Assembly (NCBI GenBank): GCA_026261815.1 | Contig: JAMPIT010000379.1 | Coordinates: 9,684,001-9,748,000 of the forward strand | Direction of reading: 5' to 3' | DNA: 64,000 nt | Source of the DNA: Monarcha castaneiventris obscurior | Taxonomy: Eukaryota > Chordata > Aves > Passeriformes > Monarchidae | Shown: positions 27,207 to 37,600 of the stretch, piece by piece | Layout: the number at the start of each line of letters is the position of its first letter | Position numbering within the stretch: the stretch's first letter is position 1 | The notes under the pieces: model-generated | Databases searched by the model: none | What the model was told of the DNA's origin: nothing | The model's input: the letters and a program-made list of their open reading frames with translations, nothing else | Translations under genes and position numbers: made by a program

Positions 27207-27246
27207 ACGGATGCAGGATCCCCTCAACATTTACGGATGCAGGATC
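27207..27246. repeat. Short direct duplication, period 26
   Basis: ACGGATGCAGGATC occurs at 27207-27220 and 27233-27246, inside the inferred PLAG1 3' UTR. Confidence 0.85.
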
Positions 27247-27994
27247 AGGCCCTAAGTTAACTTCAGACAGCAGCATAGCGATGATAGGATATGATAAAAA
27301 AAATCTGTATCCAATACTGCATGTTAAATATTTTTGACAAAGTTTACCATCAAGAACTCCAGAAGACACAGTTTGCAAACGGTAAGGACAAACTCCTAAT
27401 TGTTTTTGACTGGTATTCAAAATGGCAGTAGAAGACAGTGTAGTTTGAAACATGTAAACCTAGTAAAAACCATTGTAAAACCCTTAAGAAAGACACACTG
27501 GTTCTGTGCAATATAGCAAATTGATAAGAAAACACTGTAAAAATGTACCTGTTTAAAATTACAATGTCTACCATTTTGTACACAAAGCATTATACCAAAG
27601 GCCTACATATATGTAATCTAATGGCACTTGAAACAAATTATAATAAAAGGTTTTATAATAAAAAGCATAACCTGTAAGAAATTTTCTTAAAAGGTTTAGG
27701 TTTTCTTTTTGAAAGTGCTATATCTTGTAATATGTGTAACATAGAGGTTGACCAAGCTTTATTTTAAAAAATATTGGCCTATTATACAAGTTTAGCTCAC
27801 TAGGCAAATGATCCTGAAAATATGTACTCTTAACATTCATTATTAGCTTAATAAAGCAATCAGCTCTGGCTCATGTTTCAGTCAGTATATGGTTTTTAAA
27901 AACCGCTACTGCCAAATTAACAATAAATCACTCTATTCCACAATTTACTACTAAATAAAGCACAAGCAACAAGTACACAAAAATATATATATTT

Positions 27995-28006
27995 AAAAAA
28001 AAAAAA
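27995..28006 (+). repeat. A-rich tract after (AT)n
   Basis: A short run of TA dinucleotides is followed by about 12 A residues, within the inferred PLAG1 3' UTR. Confidence 0.8.
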
Positions 28007-29627
28007 CCCAACAACAAAACAACCTTACTAGAAGTTTAGAAGCTGCACAAAGAGTGGTGCATGATCAGCCAGCCCTCCCCCCTCCCGCCAAGAATCCATG
28101 GGAAATCAAGAAAATGGGGTTTAAAAACTGATGGTTTAGTAGTGGCCAATATTGACTCTGCCTAAGTGATGCTCAAAAGCACTCTGGTGGTGTTGGTATT
28201 GCTTAAAGGGTCAGTCTGCTTCCATGCTACCCTACATGTTCAGCTGCAAACACACTGGGTGCAGCCACCCACTGAAACTCTGACTGAATGAGGTTCAATA
28301 TCTTGTCTGAGGTCTATTTCTCAAGTGAAATGTACATCTAACTCCAAGTGAAATGTCAATCCCTTTTCAGGAAGCTAAGGCACTAACAAAGTAAGTAAGG
28401 GCTCTGGCTACACACTAAGAAACGGGTGTTGGCAAAGTGTCTGTGGGTTTTGTTTTCTATGAAGCCTTTCGGCAGCTGGGGCTGATAAAAAGTGGCTGCA
28501 GACTGGAAGTTTGTGTGCCAAGGGCTGCCCAGGGAGGGCAGGGCTGCCCGGCCGCACTGCTGGGCCAGCTGCAGGATGCCAAGCACTCGCAGCTTTCCTC
28601 CCCTGCAGGGAGAGCTGTGGATGCTCGGCTCCATGCGGGACATAACCCACTGGAGGAATTAAGTCCATTTATCTTCATCTCACATTGATTAAAAGGATGG
28701 AGAATAAACCCAAATTTTTCTTAGATGCGTTACGGTTGCTCATTTAAACTAGAGTTACATTCGGTTGCATTCAGCTTGTGCTCTGTTCATCTGTGTTTTT
28801 CTTTCCTTTAGGAAAGTGAAGAGAAAAAAAAGCAATATTGAACAAATCATTCAACTAAAGATGTAAGCAAGTGAGCAATCTGTTTCACAGAAACCAGAGG
28901 AAGCAGTCGTGAAGCAGAGCTAAATGCCCACTTTGAGATAACGTGCTCCTAAACCCAAAATCTAGGAGTAGTTTGCAGAATTTCAAAAGGTAATTTCCTT
29001 ATTAATACATCCTTATTTTAATGCCTTTGGAACACAAACACATTTATAAAAATGTTATCTTTCAGTAATAAAATTTAAATACACATATGTATAAAATAGT
29101 AAAACTACACCTGCATATTGCTCCTAGAATTAAAAAAAACAGTAGGAGCTACTGATAAAACATCTGGAGCATGAGCTCCTTAAATGGGAGCAACTTTTGT
29201 TTCTGTGAAGTATATTTAGTTTAACCACTTAAAACCTTTTATGAATCCTCATTATTGTTTGAGAGATACTAATGTACTTGATTTCCATTTTTTAATTCCT
29301 TGTACAAAAATGACAAGGAAAATAAAGTTATTGTTGAATTACAGCAACTCTAGTTTGCTTTTATGCATCACAGGGTTGGTTGTTTTTTAGGTTTTTTTTT
29401 TCCTCTTTTGGTTATTAGGGGTTGGGGAATAGAATATATTGCATTAGTTAAAAGTGGTGTAAGCAATATGCTTTTACTTCACTCCTAAGAGTCCTGTCTT
29501 TAAATCTTGGCAATGGGCAAAAAGTCCCTAACCAAGTACCCAGGTGTAGAAAGTGTGATTAACATCTAACTTGTTGCTTAGGAGGACATAACACACCATG
29601 TAACACAACTGAAAAGATCACTCCAAT

Positions 29628-29654
29628 AAAAACAAAACAAAACAAAACAAAACG
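29628..29654. repeat. (AAAAC)n microsatellite
   Basis: Five tandem AAAAC units within the inferred PLAG1 3' UTR. Confidence 0.9.
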
Positions 29655-30180
29655 AACTGGTAGTTGCAAATTTACATTCACTTTCTGACTGCACACTAGT
29701 TTTGAACTGAAAATAGGTACACACTTTCTGGCTGGACTTGATCCACCCTTTGGCGGTGGCAACAGGGAGAAGACTGATGCCTACAGATGTGAATACACTG
29801 CTGGAAGGTTCCTATGCAGTACTCTTTCTATGCTACTAAAGAGAAAAAACAGCACGTTAAGAATTAAAACAAAAACTGCGACAAAATATTCCGCATCACT
29901 ACATTACGACACTTTTATATTTCAAGATCAGCCATTAATTTTGCCTGTTTCCCTATACCAGAGTCACGAAAGCACAACAACACAGTTCCAAATTCAACTT
30001 GAAACATTTGTCATTTAGGAAAGCAGAGATTCTCTGTCGAAATTCTGTTCAGCCCTAATTTTAGAGAATTAAACTAAATTTTTTTCTTCTGTTATCCATA
30101 ACAGGCCACCAAAATTTAAGCCAGAAAATGGCAAAATTCTTAACAACTTTTATAATGACTTCAATACAAGTCAAAATGCT

Positions 30181-30232
30181 ATATATATGTACATGTGTAT
30201 ATATGGACTTCTATATATACACACACAAGTTT
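30181..30232. repeat. AT/AC-rich inverted repeat in PLAG1 3' UTR
   Basis: GTGTATATA and TATATACAC arms around a short loop can form a hairpin. A TGTANATA Pumilio-type motif lies on each side on the transcript (minus) strand. Confidence 0.6.
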
Positions 30233-30803
30233 TCAGAAATATCTGAATTCTATATTTATTTTAAAAATTTAGATTTGTCATTATAGAACAGGTCGGATGT
30301 GTCACCATTTGGGAAGAGGATTAGTTTGGAAACGGACTGGAGAATTTTTTTTCCCAAATCTCAGGAATCTTTGTGATACATATTTTAAATGGATTACTGT
30401 AAATAGTAAAATATATTAAAAGGTAAAAATGGCAGTTCTACCACTGACATCAATAAAACGGAATAGCTGGTATGGTTGAAAAGGTTTTAAAAACGGGATG
30501 AGTGTTGCCAGTTTGCTTGGGATGACCTTCTACTGAACATTTTAAATGTGTAAATTGGCAGTGAAAATGAAAACAATACAATGAGACTGTTTAAAAAAAA
30601 ACAACAAACCAAAGTAAACACAGCTGAGAATAAACACTTTCAAAACATTTTTAAAAAGTTAATTTAAATTTCTTACTGGCTTCATGAGATTGGTACTGTA
30701 CAAAAGCAGAGAATTTATAATGTCTTATAGTAGGCACTAAGTTAAAAATGGTCACCTAAGGCATTTCTACAAATAGACAGTTAACAAGCCAGCTTTGTAC
30801 ATC

Positions 30804-32067
30804 CTATTGGAAAGCTTGATGAAATCGTGGTAGGGTGGTGGTTGTGCTTAGACTGCTTGTGAAAGCTGCTGACAATGAGTGCAGAGACCCAAGACCTATA
30901 CTATTGCTAGGATCTTGTGGATCCTGGGTTTGTGGTGGAAGTTGAGTCATAGAAGAATGTGCCTCCTCTTGCGTATAACTCATTCCGAGGTTCCCCACTG
31001 AAACAGAAGGGTTATAGGGAGGGCCATTTACAGGTATGAAGTTGAACAGCTGAGAAAAGTCCAATGATGGGGCGTTTAGAGGTTCGCTAATAGGAACGGA
31101 GCCCTTGGAAAGGGAAACTTCCCCAGACCCATCATCTAGTGGCCCTACTTGTGGATCCAGCCCTAGTTTTGATGAAGATGCTTGAGAATCCTGGGATGAA
31201 GAAGGCATACCACTTTGCAACTCCATTAAGTAACTTTCAATTTCCCCTTTCAATGGCTGTTCTTTTTCAGGCATAGAAATTGCGTATGAGGTAGTACCGA
31301 GCGGATATTTCAACGATAGCTGGTGAGAAGGGTGGACAGACTCCATATCTATTGGACAAGGCATTCCCAATGGTAACGATGTGGCAACCATTTGGTGTGC
31401 AGATGCAGAACTCTGCATGGACTGAATCTGAGTGTTGTAGAGATTTAATTGCAAAGTGTTTGTAAATGGCTTTGATGTCAGTTCACTGGAAGGTAAAGAC
31501 ATCACTGGAAGCAGCTCATCCTTAATAGGCACAGAAACGTTGCAGGTAAAGGGATCTAGAAGGTCCATTGGCTCTGTTTTGACCTTCAAAAGTTCTTGGT
31601 TGTGACTTTTCTTCATGTGGCGCGTGAGGTGATCCTTCCGCCCGAATCTCTGTGCACAGTACTGACAGAGGAAGTCCTTTCTTCCAGTGTGCACTACCAT
31701 GTGTCTGCGGACATCCTTTCGGGTGTAGAACCGACGATCACAGTGTTCACACTGGTGCTTTTTCTCCTTCACTCCACCCGATGACTTGCCTGCATGAGTT
31801 TTTAGGTGCTCCAGCAGCACTCCTGTGCTTTCAAAAGTCTGCAAACATACCTTACAGGTGAGGTCACCACTTGTTGCAGCATGCAAAGCCAGGTGACGTT
31901 TGAACCCAAGCTTGGTATTGTAGTTCTTTCCACATTCTTCACACTTAAAGGCCTCTTTGTTGGGATTGTGTGTATGTAGGTGATTCTTTAGGTGATCTTT
32001 TCGGTGAAACATTTTCTCACAATAATTACACTTGTGGGTTTTCTCAGGAGAATGAGTAGCCATATGC
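30804..32067 (-). CDS. PLAG1: PLAG1 zinc-finger transcription factor, last coding exon
   Basis: PLAG1 is a nuclear C2H2 transcription factor that activates growth genes such as IGF2 through sites of the form GRGGC-N6-8-RGGK. This exon encodes residues 81-501. The acceptor AG is at 32068-32069, and the first base completes Arg81 from the previous exon. It finishes zinc finger 2 (H82, H86) and holds fingers 3 (C94-H114), 4 (C123-H143), 5 (C152-H172), 6 (C187-H207) and 7 (C215-H236). In human PLAG1, fingers 6-7 read the GRGGC core and finger 3 the G cluster. The two sumoylation lysines described in human are present with the same numbers: K244 in VKTE and K263 in IKDE. The Ser/Pro/Gln-rich C-terminal half is the transactivation region, ending LPRFHQAFQ as in mammals. 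The joined protein is 501 aa, against 500 in human. The frame is intact. Confidence 0.98.
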
Positions 32068-32662
32068 CTTTAAACACAGATATATTCTGTAAGTAATTAT
32101 TTTGATCAAAAAACACACGTGCTCATTTTTTAACGGCAGCTAAATACTACACTAAGGGCTGCTTTGCAACAGAACCTTTTAACTGAAAGCATGACACTAC
32201 AAAGACAGTTTGACAAATTTAAATATAGCAAAACGCGAGCCATTTCTCTTAAATTGACACTTTAGTTTTGGTGGGTTTTAGCTACTGTAACAGGGGTATA
32301 TGGGCAAGTATGAAAGTACTCGTGTAAAAGTCCATAGCCAAAGAACTTTCAGTCCATACTCTTTTTCTTGTGACAATTCCTTATACAAATGAAAATTCTA
32401 CGCTCATTAAAAACAAAACAAAACAAAACAAAAACAAACAAACAGAAAACAAAAGCAGAAAACAAATTAAGAAACAAAATCAAAGACATTAGCTTGCAAA
32501 CTTAGGTAATTTAGAATTCTAGAAACAATCCAATGGCTACTTTAATTAACACATCCTCTCTGCAATCAGCTGAAGGCGTACAGAAATATATACTTTTACA
32601 CGGCTTAACATGGCCAACATAAAATAGATAATATAATCTGAAAGATAAATAGAGTTTAATAC
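32068..32662 (-). other. PLAG1: PLAG1 intron between the coding exons
   Basis: This is a 595-bp intron with donor AG|GTATTA (GT at 32662-32661) and an acceptor ending in AAAG at 32068. It interrupts codon 81 after its second base and so splits zinc finger 2. It contains an (AAAAC)n/(AAAC)n tract at 32409-32445. Confidence 0.95.
32409..32445. repeat. (AAAAC)n/(AAAC)n microsatellite in PLAG1 intron
   Basis: Tandem A-rich units are interrupted once where the unit changes from five to four bases. Confidence 0.9.
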
Positions 32663-32904
32663 CTTAGTAATTTGTACTTAGAAACAAAGGCCTTGGTGCA
32701 GTCTTGTTGTGTGCACTTGTAGGGCCTCTCTCCTGTGTGAGAGTATGAGTGAACCTTTAATTTCTCAACACTGTTAAAGGCCTTGTCACACAGTTGGCAA
32801 GGAAAGTTTTTTCTTGGTTTGGTTTCACCACGCTTACGTTTCCCTGAAGGGACTTTCTGGGTATCTCTTACTTCTGACAAATCACCAGGAATGACAGTGG
32901 CCAT
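32663..32904 (-). CDS. PLAG1: PLAG1 zinc-finger transcription factor, first coding exon
   Basis: This exon encodes residues 1-80 plus two bases of codon 81. It starts [16 protein letters not shown] as in other vertebrates and carries the nuclear localisation motif KRKR (22-25). It then encodes zinc finger 1 (C36, C39, H52, H56) and the cysteine half of zinc finger 2 (C64, C69). The start ATG has G at -3 and G at +4, and an in-frame TAG lies six bases upstream, so the start cannot move upstream within this exon. A frame read past the donor meets a stop two codons later (LLR-Y-stop), as expected for intron sequence. Splicing to 32067 restores KYKLLRHMATHS, matching the family. Confidence 0.98.
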
Positions 32905-33021
32905 CGCAGCCTAAACCAGGCCTTCTTGTTGGACACTTGGGAATTGCCCAACTCCACTAAATGATTTAGCTTTAGATGGCTTCTCAAGTTTCATGTGGTC
33001 GTAAAAGAAAGCAAAAGGGGA
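32905..33021 (-). other. PLAG1: PLAG1 5' UTR part of the first coding exon
   Basis: A strong acceptor (a T-rich tract ending TTTCCAG, AG at 33023-33022) opens this exon, so more non-coding exon(s) must lie at higher coordinates. The 117-nt leader contains a 27-aa upstream ORF at 32911-32994. Confidence 0.8.
32911..32994 (-). promoter_or_regulatory. Upstream ORF (27 codons) in PLAG1 leader
   Basis: An ATG at 32994 in a weak context (C at -3, A at +4) opens a 27-codon frame. It ends in TAG at 32911, six bases before the PLAG1 ATG and in the same frame. Such an element may lower or gate PLAG1 translation. Confidence 0.6.
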
Positions 33022-33377
33022 CTGGAAAAAAAAAATAAGAAACAACTAGTTTGTAACTAAACTTAGATTTTGAAGTTTACTTGCTATGTGATGCTTCTGA
33101 ATAAAACTTAAAAATAAAGTTAGGTTCAGCTGGTCTAATGTAATACCTACAGGTTTCTTTATACTATTTGCTGAAACTCTTAAAATGCATTGCTCAGGAT
33201 GAACAGATCCACATATGCCCTGAAATCACACCTCACAACCTTCCCCTCAAGCACTGATGGAGAACAGCAGAGTTTCTGTCAGATTAAGGGAGGCATCAGG
33301 CAAAGATGGCACCTTTTGGCAGCTTCGGATTTCAAAGGAATTACAGCCGCGCCTGTGGTGTTTGCACAGACATCCCC

Positions 33378-33412
33378 ATGCACACACGCATGCACGCACG
33401 CACACACACAAC
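33378..33412. repeat. (CA)n-type imperfect microsatellite
   Basis: CACACACGCATGCACGCACG followed by CA repeats; it includes alternating purine-pyrimidine tracts. Confidence 0.85.
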
Positions 33413-33624
33413 TATCAAAGTGAAAGTCTGTAAGCCTCAAAATGTTTGAAAACCTGCACCACGCGCGGCAGTACCCATGCTGACAGTATGGCGGGCAAAG
33501 CTCATGTTCCCTCTCGGATGTACCTCCTTCCCCGTGATCACTGCACATCTACGCAGCTACTCTAGCAAAATGCATGCGCTGCCAAAGATGCCTAACACCA
33601 GGTGAAATTCTCCTGTAAACTCAC

Positions 33625-33742
33625 CCTCTGCTAACAGAGACTTGATCTACGAGTGACAGAATTCCCATGGATTAGGGACAGATTAAATAGATCAGGGTTT
33701 TATCAGCTCAGCGCTGGAGACCCCCACCCTCCTTATGCTATC
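33625..33742 (-). other. PLAG1: Candidate PLAG1 non-coding exon
   Basis: On the minus strand a pyrimidine-rich CCTCGTGTCTCACAG acceptor (AG at 33744-33743) and a strong donor AGG|GTGAGTTT (GT at 33624-33623) bound a 118-nt segment about 600 bp upstream of the known acceptor at 33021. Human PLAG1 has non-coding exons just upstream of the ATG exon. This is inference from splice-site quality only. A longer first exon starting in the CpG island and ending at the same donor is an alternative. Confidence 0.3.
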
Positions 33743-34182
33743 CTGTGAGACACGAGGGCTGTAAGCATTCAGACTCAGGCTAGCTCAGGATGGAGGCTCC
33801 TAGCCCTGCCCCTGCGGCATAGCAAAATGTGGACTAACATGGAGGCTTTGTCAGGAGGTGCATGACGTGATCCTTGTGTCTGACTTGTGGGTGAGCAGCT
33901 TTAAATTCGTCATCTGGTATCATATAGTGGCAACTGGGCACCTGCCATCATAGGGCACTCAACAGCCCTCCTTTGTCAGGGGCTGCTGACAGCTTTGCTT
34001 CATCCTTGGAGCACAACTGCTACTATAGATACCAAAATCCTGTGCTACCCGTCGTGGGAAGGGTGGAGCGTGACGTCTGCAGCAGAGGGGACAGGGAGGA
34101 AGCAGGACAGCACTCAGTGCAAGCATTTGAGAGGGCTGGGACGCCCCAAAATTTAGCCTTTCTCCCTTGAAAGTGCCATCAG

Positions 34183-34620
34183 CCACCCCCAGCCGCGGTG
34201 TCGTGGCCGGCAGCTGCTGTCCCCTCCGCTCTCTGCCGGCAAGCGGCGGCCGGGCCGGGCCGGGCCGGGAGGGGCCGGGAGGGGCCGGGGCAGGGCTCGG
34301 CACCCGGGCAGCGCCACAGCCCCGGCAACGGGGCAGGGACAGCCGCAGCTGCCGGGACAGGTGGAGCCGGGCAGCTGGAGCCGGGCAGGCTCCACCAGGC
34401 TGCAGCTGCTCCAGCCCTGCGCCACCTCCCCGGAAAGCAAACCGGGCTCTTCCCTGCCGGCAGTGAGGGAGGGAGCCGGGGCCGGGCCTTAGCTGTCCGC
34501 TCAGCCCTGCTGAGGCTCAGCAGAGATGGAAGGGAGGGAGCCAAGTGCTCCGGAGAGGAGCGGAGAGCAGCGCCCAGGTGTGCTGGGGGGAAAACTACAC
34601 GGTCCTTACAAGTGCCCCAG
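34183..34620. promoter_or_regulatory. Small CpG island upstream of PLAG1 coding exons
   Basis: I count about 33 CpGs in roughly 430 bp of very GC-rich sequence, giving an observed/expected ratio near 0.6. CpGs are sparse on either side. It contains tandem GGGGCCGGGA-type units (34261-34290), G-runs able to form quadruplexes, and a CRE-like TGACGTC nearby at 34071-34077. It is a good candidate for a PLAG1 promoter, main or alternative. Overlapping long frames here are GC-rich non-coding frames, not genes. Confidence 0.5.
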
Positions 34621-37600
34621 TGTGCTCCTGGAAAAAAGCCAGAAGGAAGAAGAGCCTGTTTTCCTCAATGCATGGCAGGACAGGAGAAGCAGGGAGAGGA
34701 AGAACGGGAAGTGCCTCTTTAGTGTCTGCATTTTAAGAAATCCTCAGACTGAGATCTCAATTTGAAACGTGTACACAGAATATGTCTTGTCTAAGTCTTT
34801 TCCTCACTCCTCCCCACAACTTCTCCCTTGTCTTTAGCAGAGGAGAGAACTAGCGGCACACCAAGATGGAAATCTGCTTCCTTTCAACCCTGAAGAATGA
34901 CAGGCTAAACTACGCTACCTTCCTTAAACAAGTAGTTTTGTAAGACCACCTTTATTCCCTTAAATTTCATAAGGAAATACTAACTTCTTTTAAAGATACC
35001 CAGTAATAGAAAAGGCGTTTCTTTAAGGACTCTTTTGATTGCAAATTTCTCTCAAACTCATTCCCACTCATGGGATGAAGCCTGGAGACATCAGTTCCAT
35101 GAGTGGGAAAATGCACAGGTCTTCAAAGTATCAGCTTAATTTTATTTTCTGTCTCATAATCAACAATCTAGTTCACTAATTCTAGTTCATAAGGAACAGT
35201 TATTTGGAGACCTGGGAGCAATAATTCTCTTCAATAAAAGTAAATGAAGGCCAGTTCCAAAGACTTAAATGAAGCCACCAATGTAAACAAAAGGAGGGTC
35301 TGATTCACATCAAAGTTGTGACATATCTGTGGATGGAAAGATTTTTTTTTCAATATAAGCTTCAATCAGAATCAGGTAATAAAACTAATTTTGCTCTTCA
35401 GTTAATGAACACACTGGTCTTCAATGCACATTGGCCTGAATGTAGAATGAAATTTTGTTTTAGTCTAATCTCCTGACAAATGAAGTTCAGGGGGGAGAAA
35501 AAAATCCAACCTGACCTACACTTGCACAGGCTACTTTTATACCACACAGGCACCTGCATGAGACCCACCACACAGAGCTGAGAGCACAGCAGTCACAGCC
35601 CTCACTGCATGGCCAGGGCACTTACAGCCCCAACAGGATACCAGGGGTCCAGCCCCTCCGGCCCCCCTGCCAAATCCAGACCTAGCCTGAGACAGGGCAG
35701 GCAGGATTAGCAGAAAGGGCAAGGGAACAGCCTCCACAGGCTGCTGCACAGGACTGGGGTCACTTTGACCATGCTGGGTCCAGAGCTCAGCAGCAAGTGG
35801 ACTCTGTGCCCAGACAGTGACAAGGGAAGCAGGGACAGCAGAAAAGATACAGGGAAGGAGGATGAGCGGCCACAGGGAGGGAGAGTGGACAAAACCAGGA
35901 TGGGGCTATAGGGCCAGGGAGGCTCAGGGAGTGCTGCACAGGCATTGGGAATATCTAAGGACATGAGGATAGGGGTGAACTGGTAACAATGGGGTGGGTG
36001 GGAAGGAACTGAACGTGCATCAGGCTGGGGAGATGCAGGACATTAGGCCATGCAGAAGGGTGCTCTGCAGAGTCTGAGGTGATGTCAGAAGCAGCATTTG
36101 GTGTGAAACAGCATATTAAGCTTAACTGTTAAATTAACATCTGACAACTTCTCACTCCTTTTCTCAATGCAAAGATCACACCTCAGGCTGGAGGCCATCC
36201 TATATTCAGGCCAATATAACATTACTGTTATCTTCCCCAAAACTTCAGGTAACTTAGCTGCTGGACCAGTCAGAACATTCACAGGGATGAAGAATTTGGG
36301 TTTTGTTCCTCTTTGATCAAAACTAATTAAGCTGACTTTGAACTGTGTTTAAGTATCCTTAAAAATGCATCATTAGAATAAATATAGTGTGGATCCAATC
36401 TCAATTTTATTAAAAAACACGTGCACTATTATCTCAGTACCGTTTCTCAATAGGTGAGGCAATCAAGAATGTCAGTATTGATCTCTGAACGGCAAATAAC
36501 CACTTTTTTTCCTTTTTTTGGGTGTGGATATATAGACTGAGCAATGAAGATAAAACTTAAAAAACCACTGATCCTCAAATATTAAATTTTCCAAAGACCA
36601 GCTGAAAGAATTTTATGAGTAATACTGCCTGCTTGTGTCTCAACATATTATCACTTAAAATCCACATTCTTACTGGTGCTTTCACAACTGCAGGATGAAT
36701 GATTATATGCAAATGATTATATTACACAAAAGCTTATGTATAATACTATTTTTAAAGAAGCATATACTTAAAGCAGGATTAAAGCAGCCTCTGTTCAATG
36801 CACACCTGATGTTTGCCCACTAAAGTCCTCAGATTTTGGTCTTAACCAGTTCCGCTGACTCTTCTTGGAGGAAACCAGAATCCAGTACTTCCCATTTTTA
36901 CTGGTCTGAAAAACAAAAGGAACAAGGGACTAGACTCCAGCTAAACCAGGACATTCATAAGGGCTGTGATGCGGCAAGACCAGGGATTGGAAAGAATTGG
37001 AAAGGAAAAGTTAAAAGGGACAGATCCAACCCATGCACAGAACATTATATACTGTTAATTATAAACTGTAGGAATCATTCTTGCATTATCAGTAGCAATT
37101 ATGCACTTCAATTTGCAGTATACTTACATAATTTCAACTAATGCTATGCTGGACAGTGACACAAAGAGATAAAATTAGATGAAAGCAAAGGAATTTTCAT
37201 AAAGTTAAAAAAAATCCACAGACCACAAATAATTTAGAAGTAACAGCAAAACATGTGGAATTCTGGGCCCAGACTTGAGTTTCTTACTCAGAAAGGACTG
37301 AATAAGAGAAGATTCTGGATTAGGCCCAACTTTACTAGAACCTAATGCCTTCATTCAGCTTAATTATACAGGAAATAGCAGCTTAAAAGGTGACCTGCAA
37401 AGGAAAATAAAATTAATTTTAAAAAAATAATAAAACCTCTTGATGATGAACATGCTACAGGTAAATCCCAAAAGAGGGCATGTCTAGGTATGCCTGAGCA
37501 AACTGAGAGGGCTTTTTTGGAATTTCCCTTGTATCTCCCTTTCCCCTGCCATGATCCTTTTGTAAATTTGCAGGTCTTCCTTTTCTTGCTAGAAGGCCTC

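Larger units (their letters stand above)
25860..30803 (-). other. PLAG1: Inferred PLAG1 3' UTR
   Basis: About 4.9 kb of AT-rich sequence with many TAAAT/ATTTA motifs follows the PLAG1 stop on the minus strand. An AATAAA signal (TTTATT on plus, 25881-25886) lies at its far end. Human PLAG1 also has a 3' UTR of about 5 kb, so this length is expected. Two Pumilio-type TGTANATA motifs lie at 30186-30193 and 30214-30221 on the minus strand. The end point is an inference; other hexamers within could also be used. Confidence 0.5.

Noticed and set aside
31596..31861. Plus-strand frames over the PLAG1 zinc fingers
   Set aside because: These are antisense shadows of the zinc-finger exon.
33378..33412. 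CRISPR-like or satellite array
   Set aside because: It is a plain imperfect CA microsatellite. No direct-repeat/spacer pattern exists anywhere in the window, as expected for an animal genome.
34167..34722. Several overlapping long frames on both strands (up to 174 aa)
   Set aside because: They are Gly/Pro/Ala/Arg-rich frames created by CpG-island composition, which lacks stop codons in many frames. There is no domain, no splice support, and similar frames appear on both strands.
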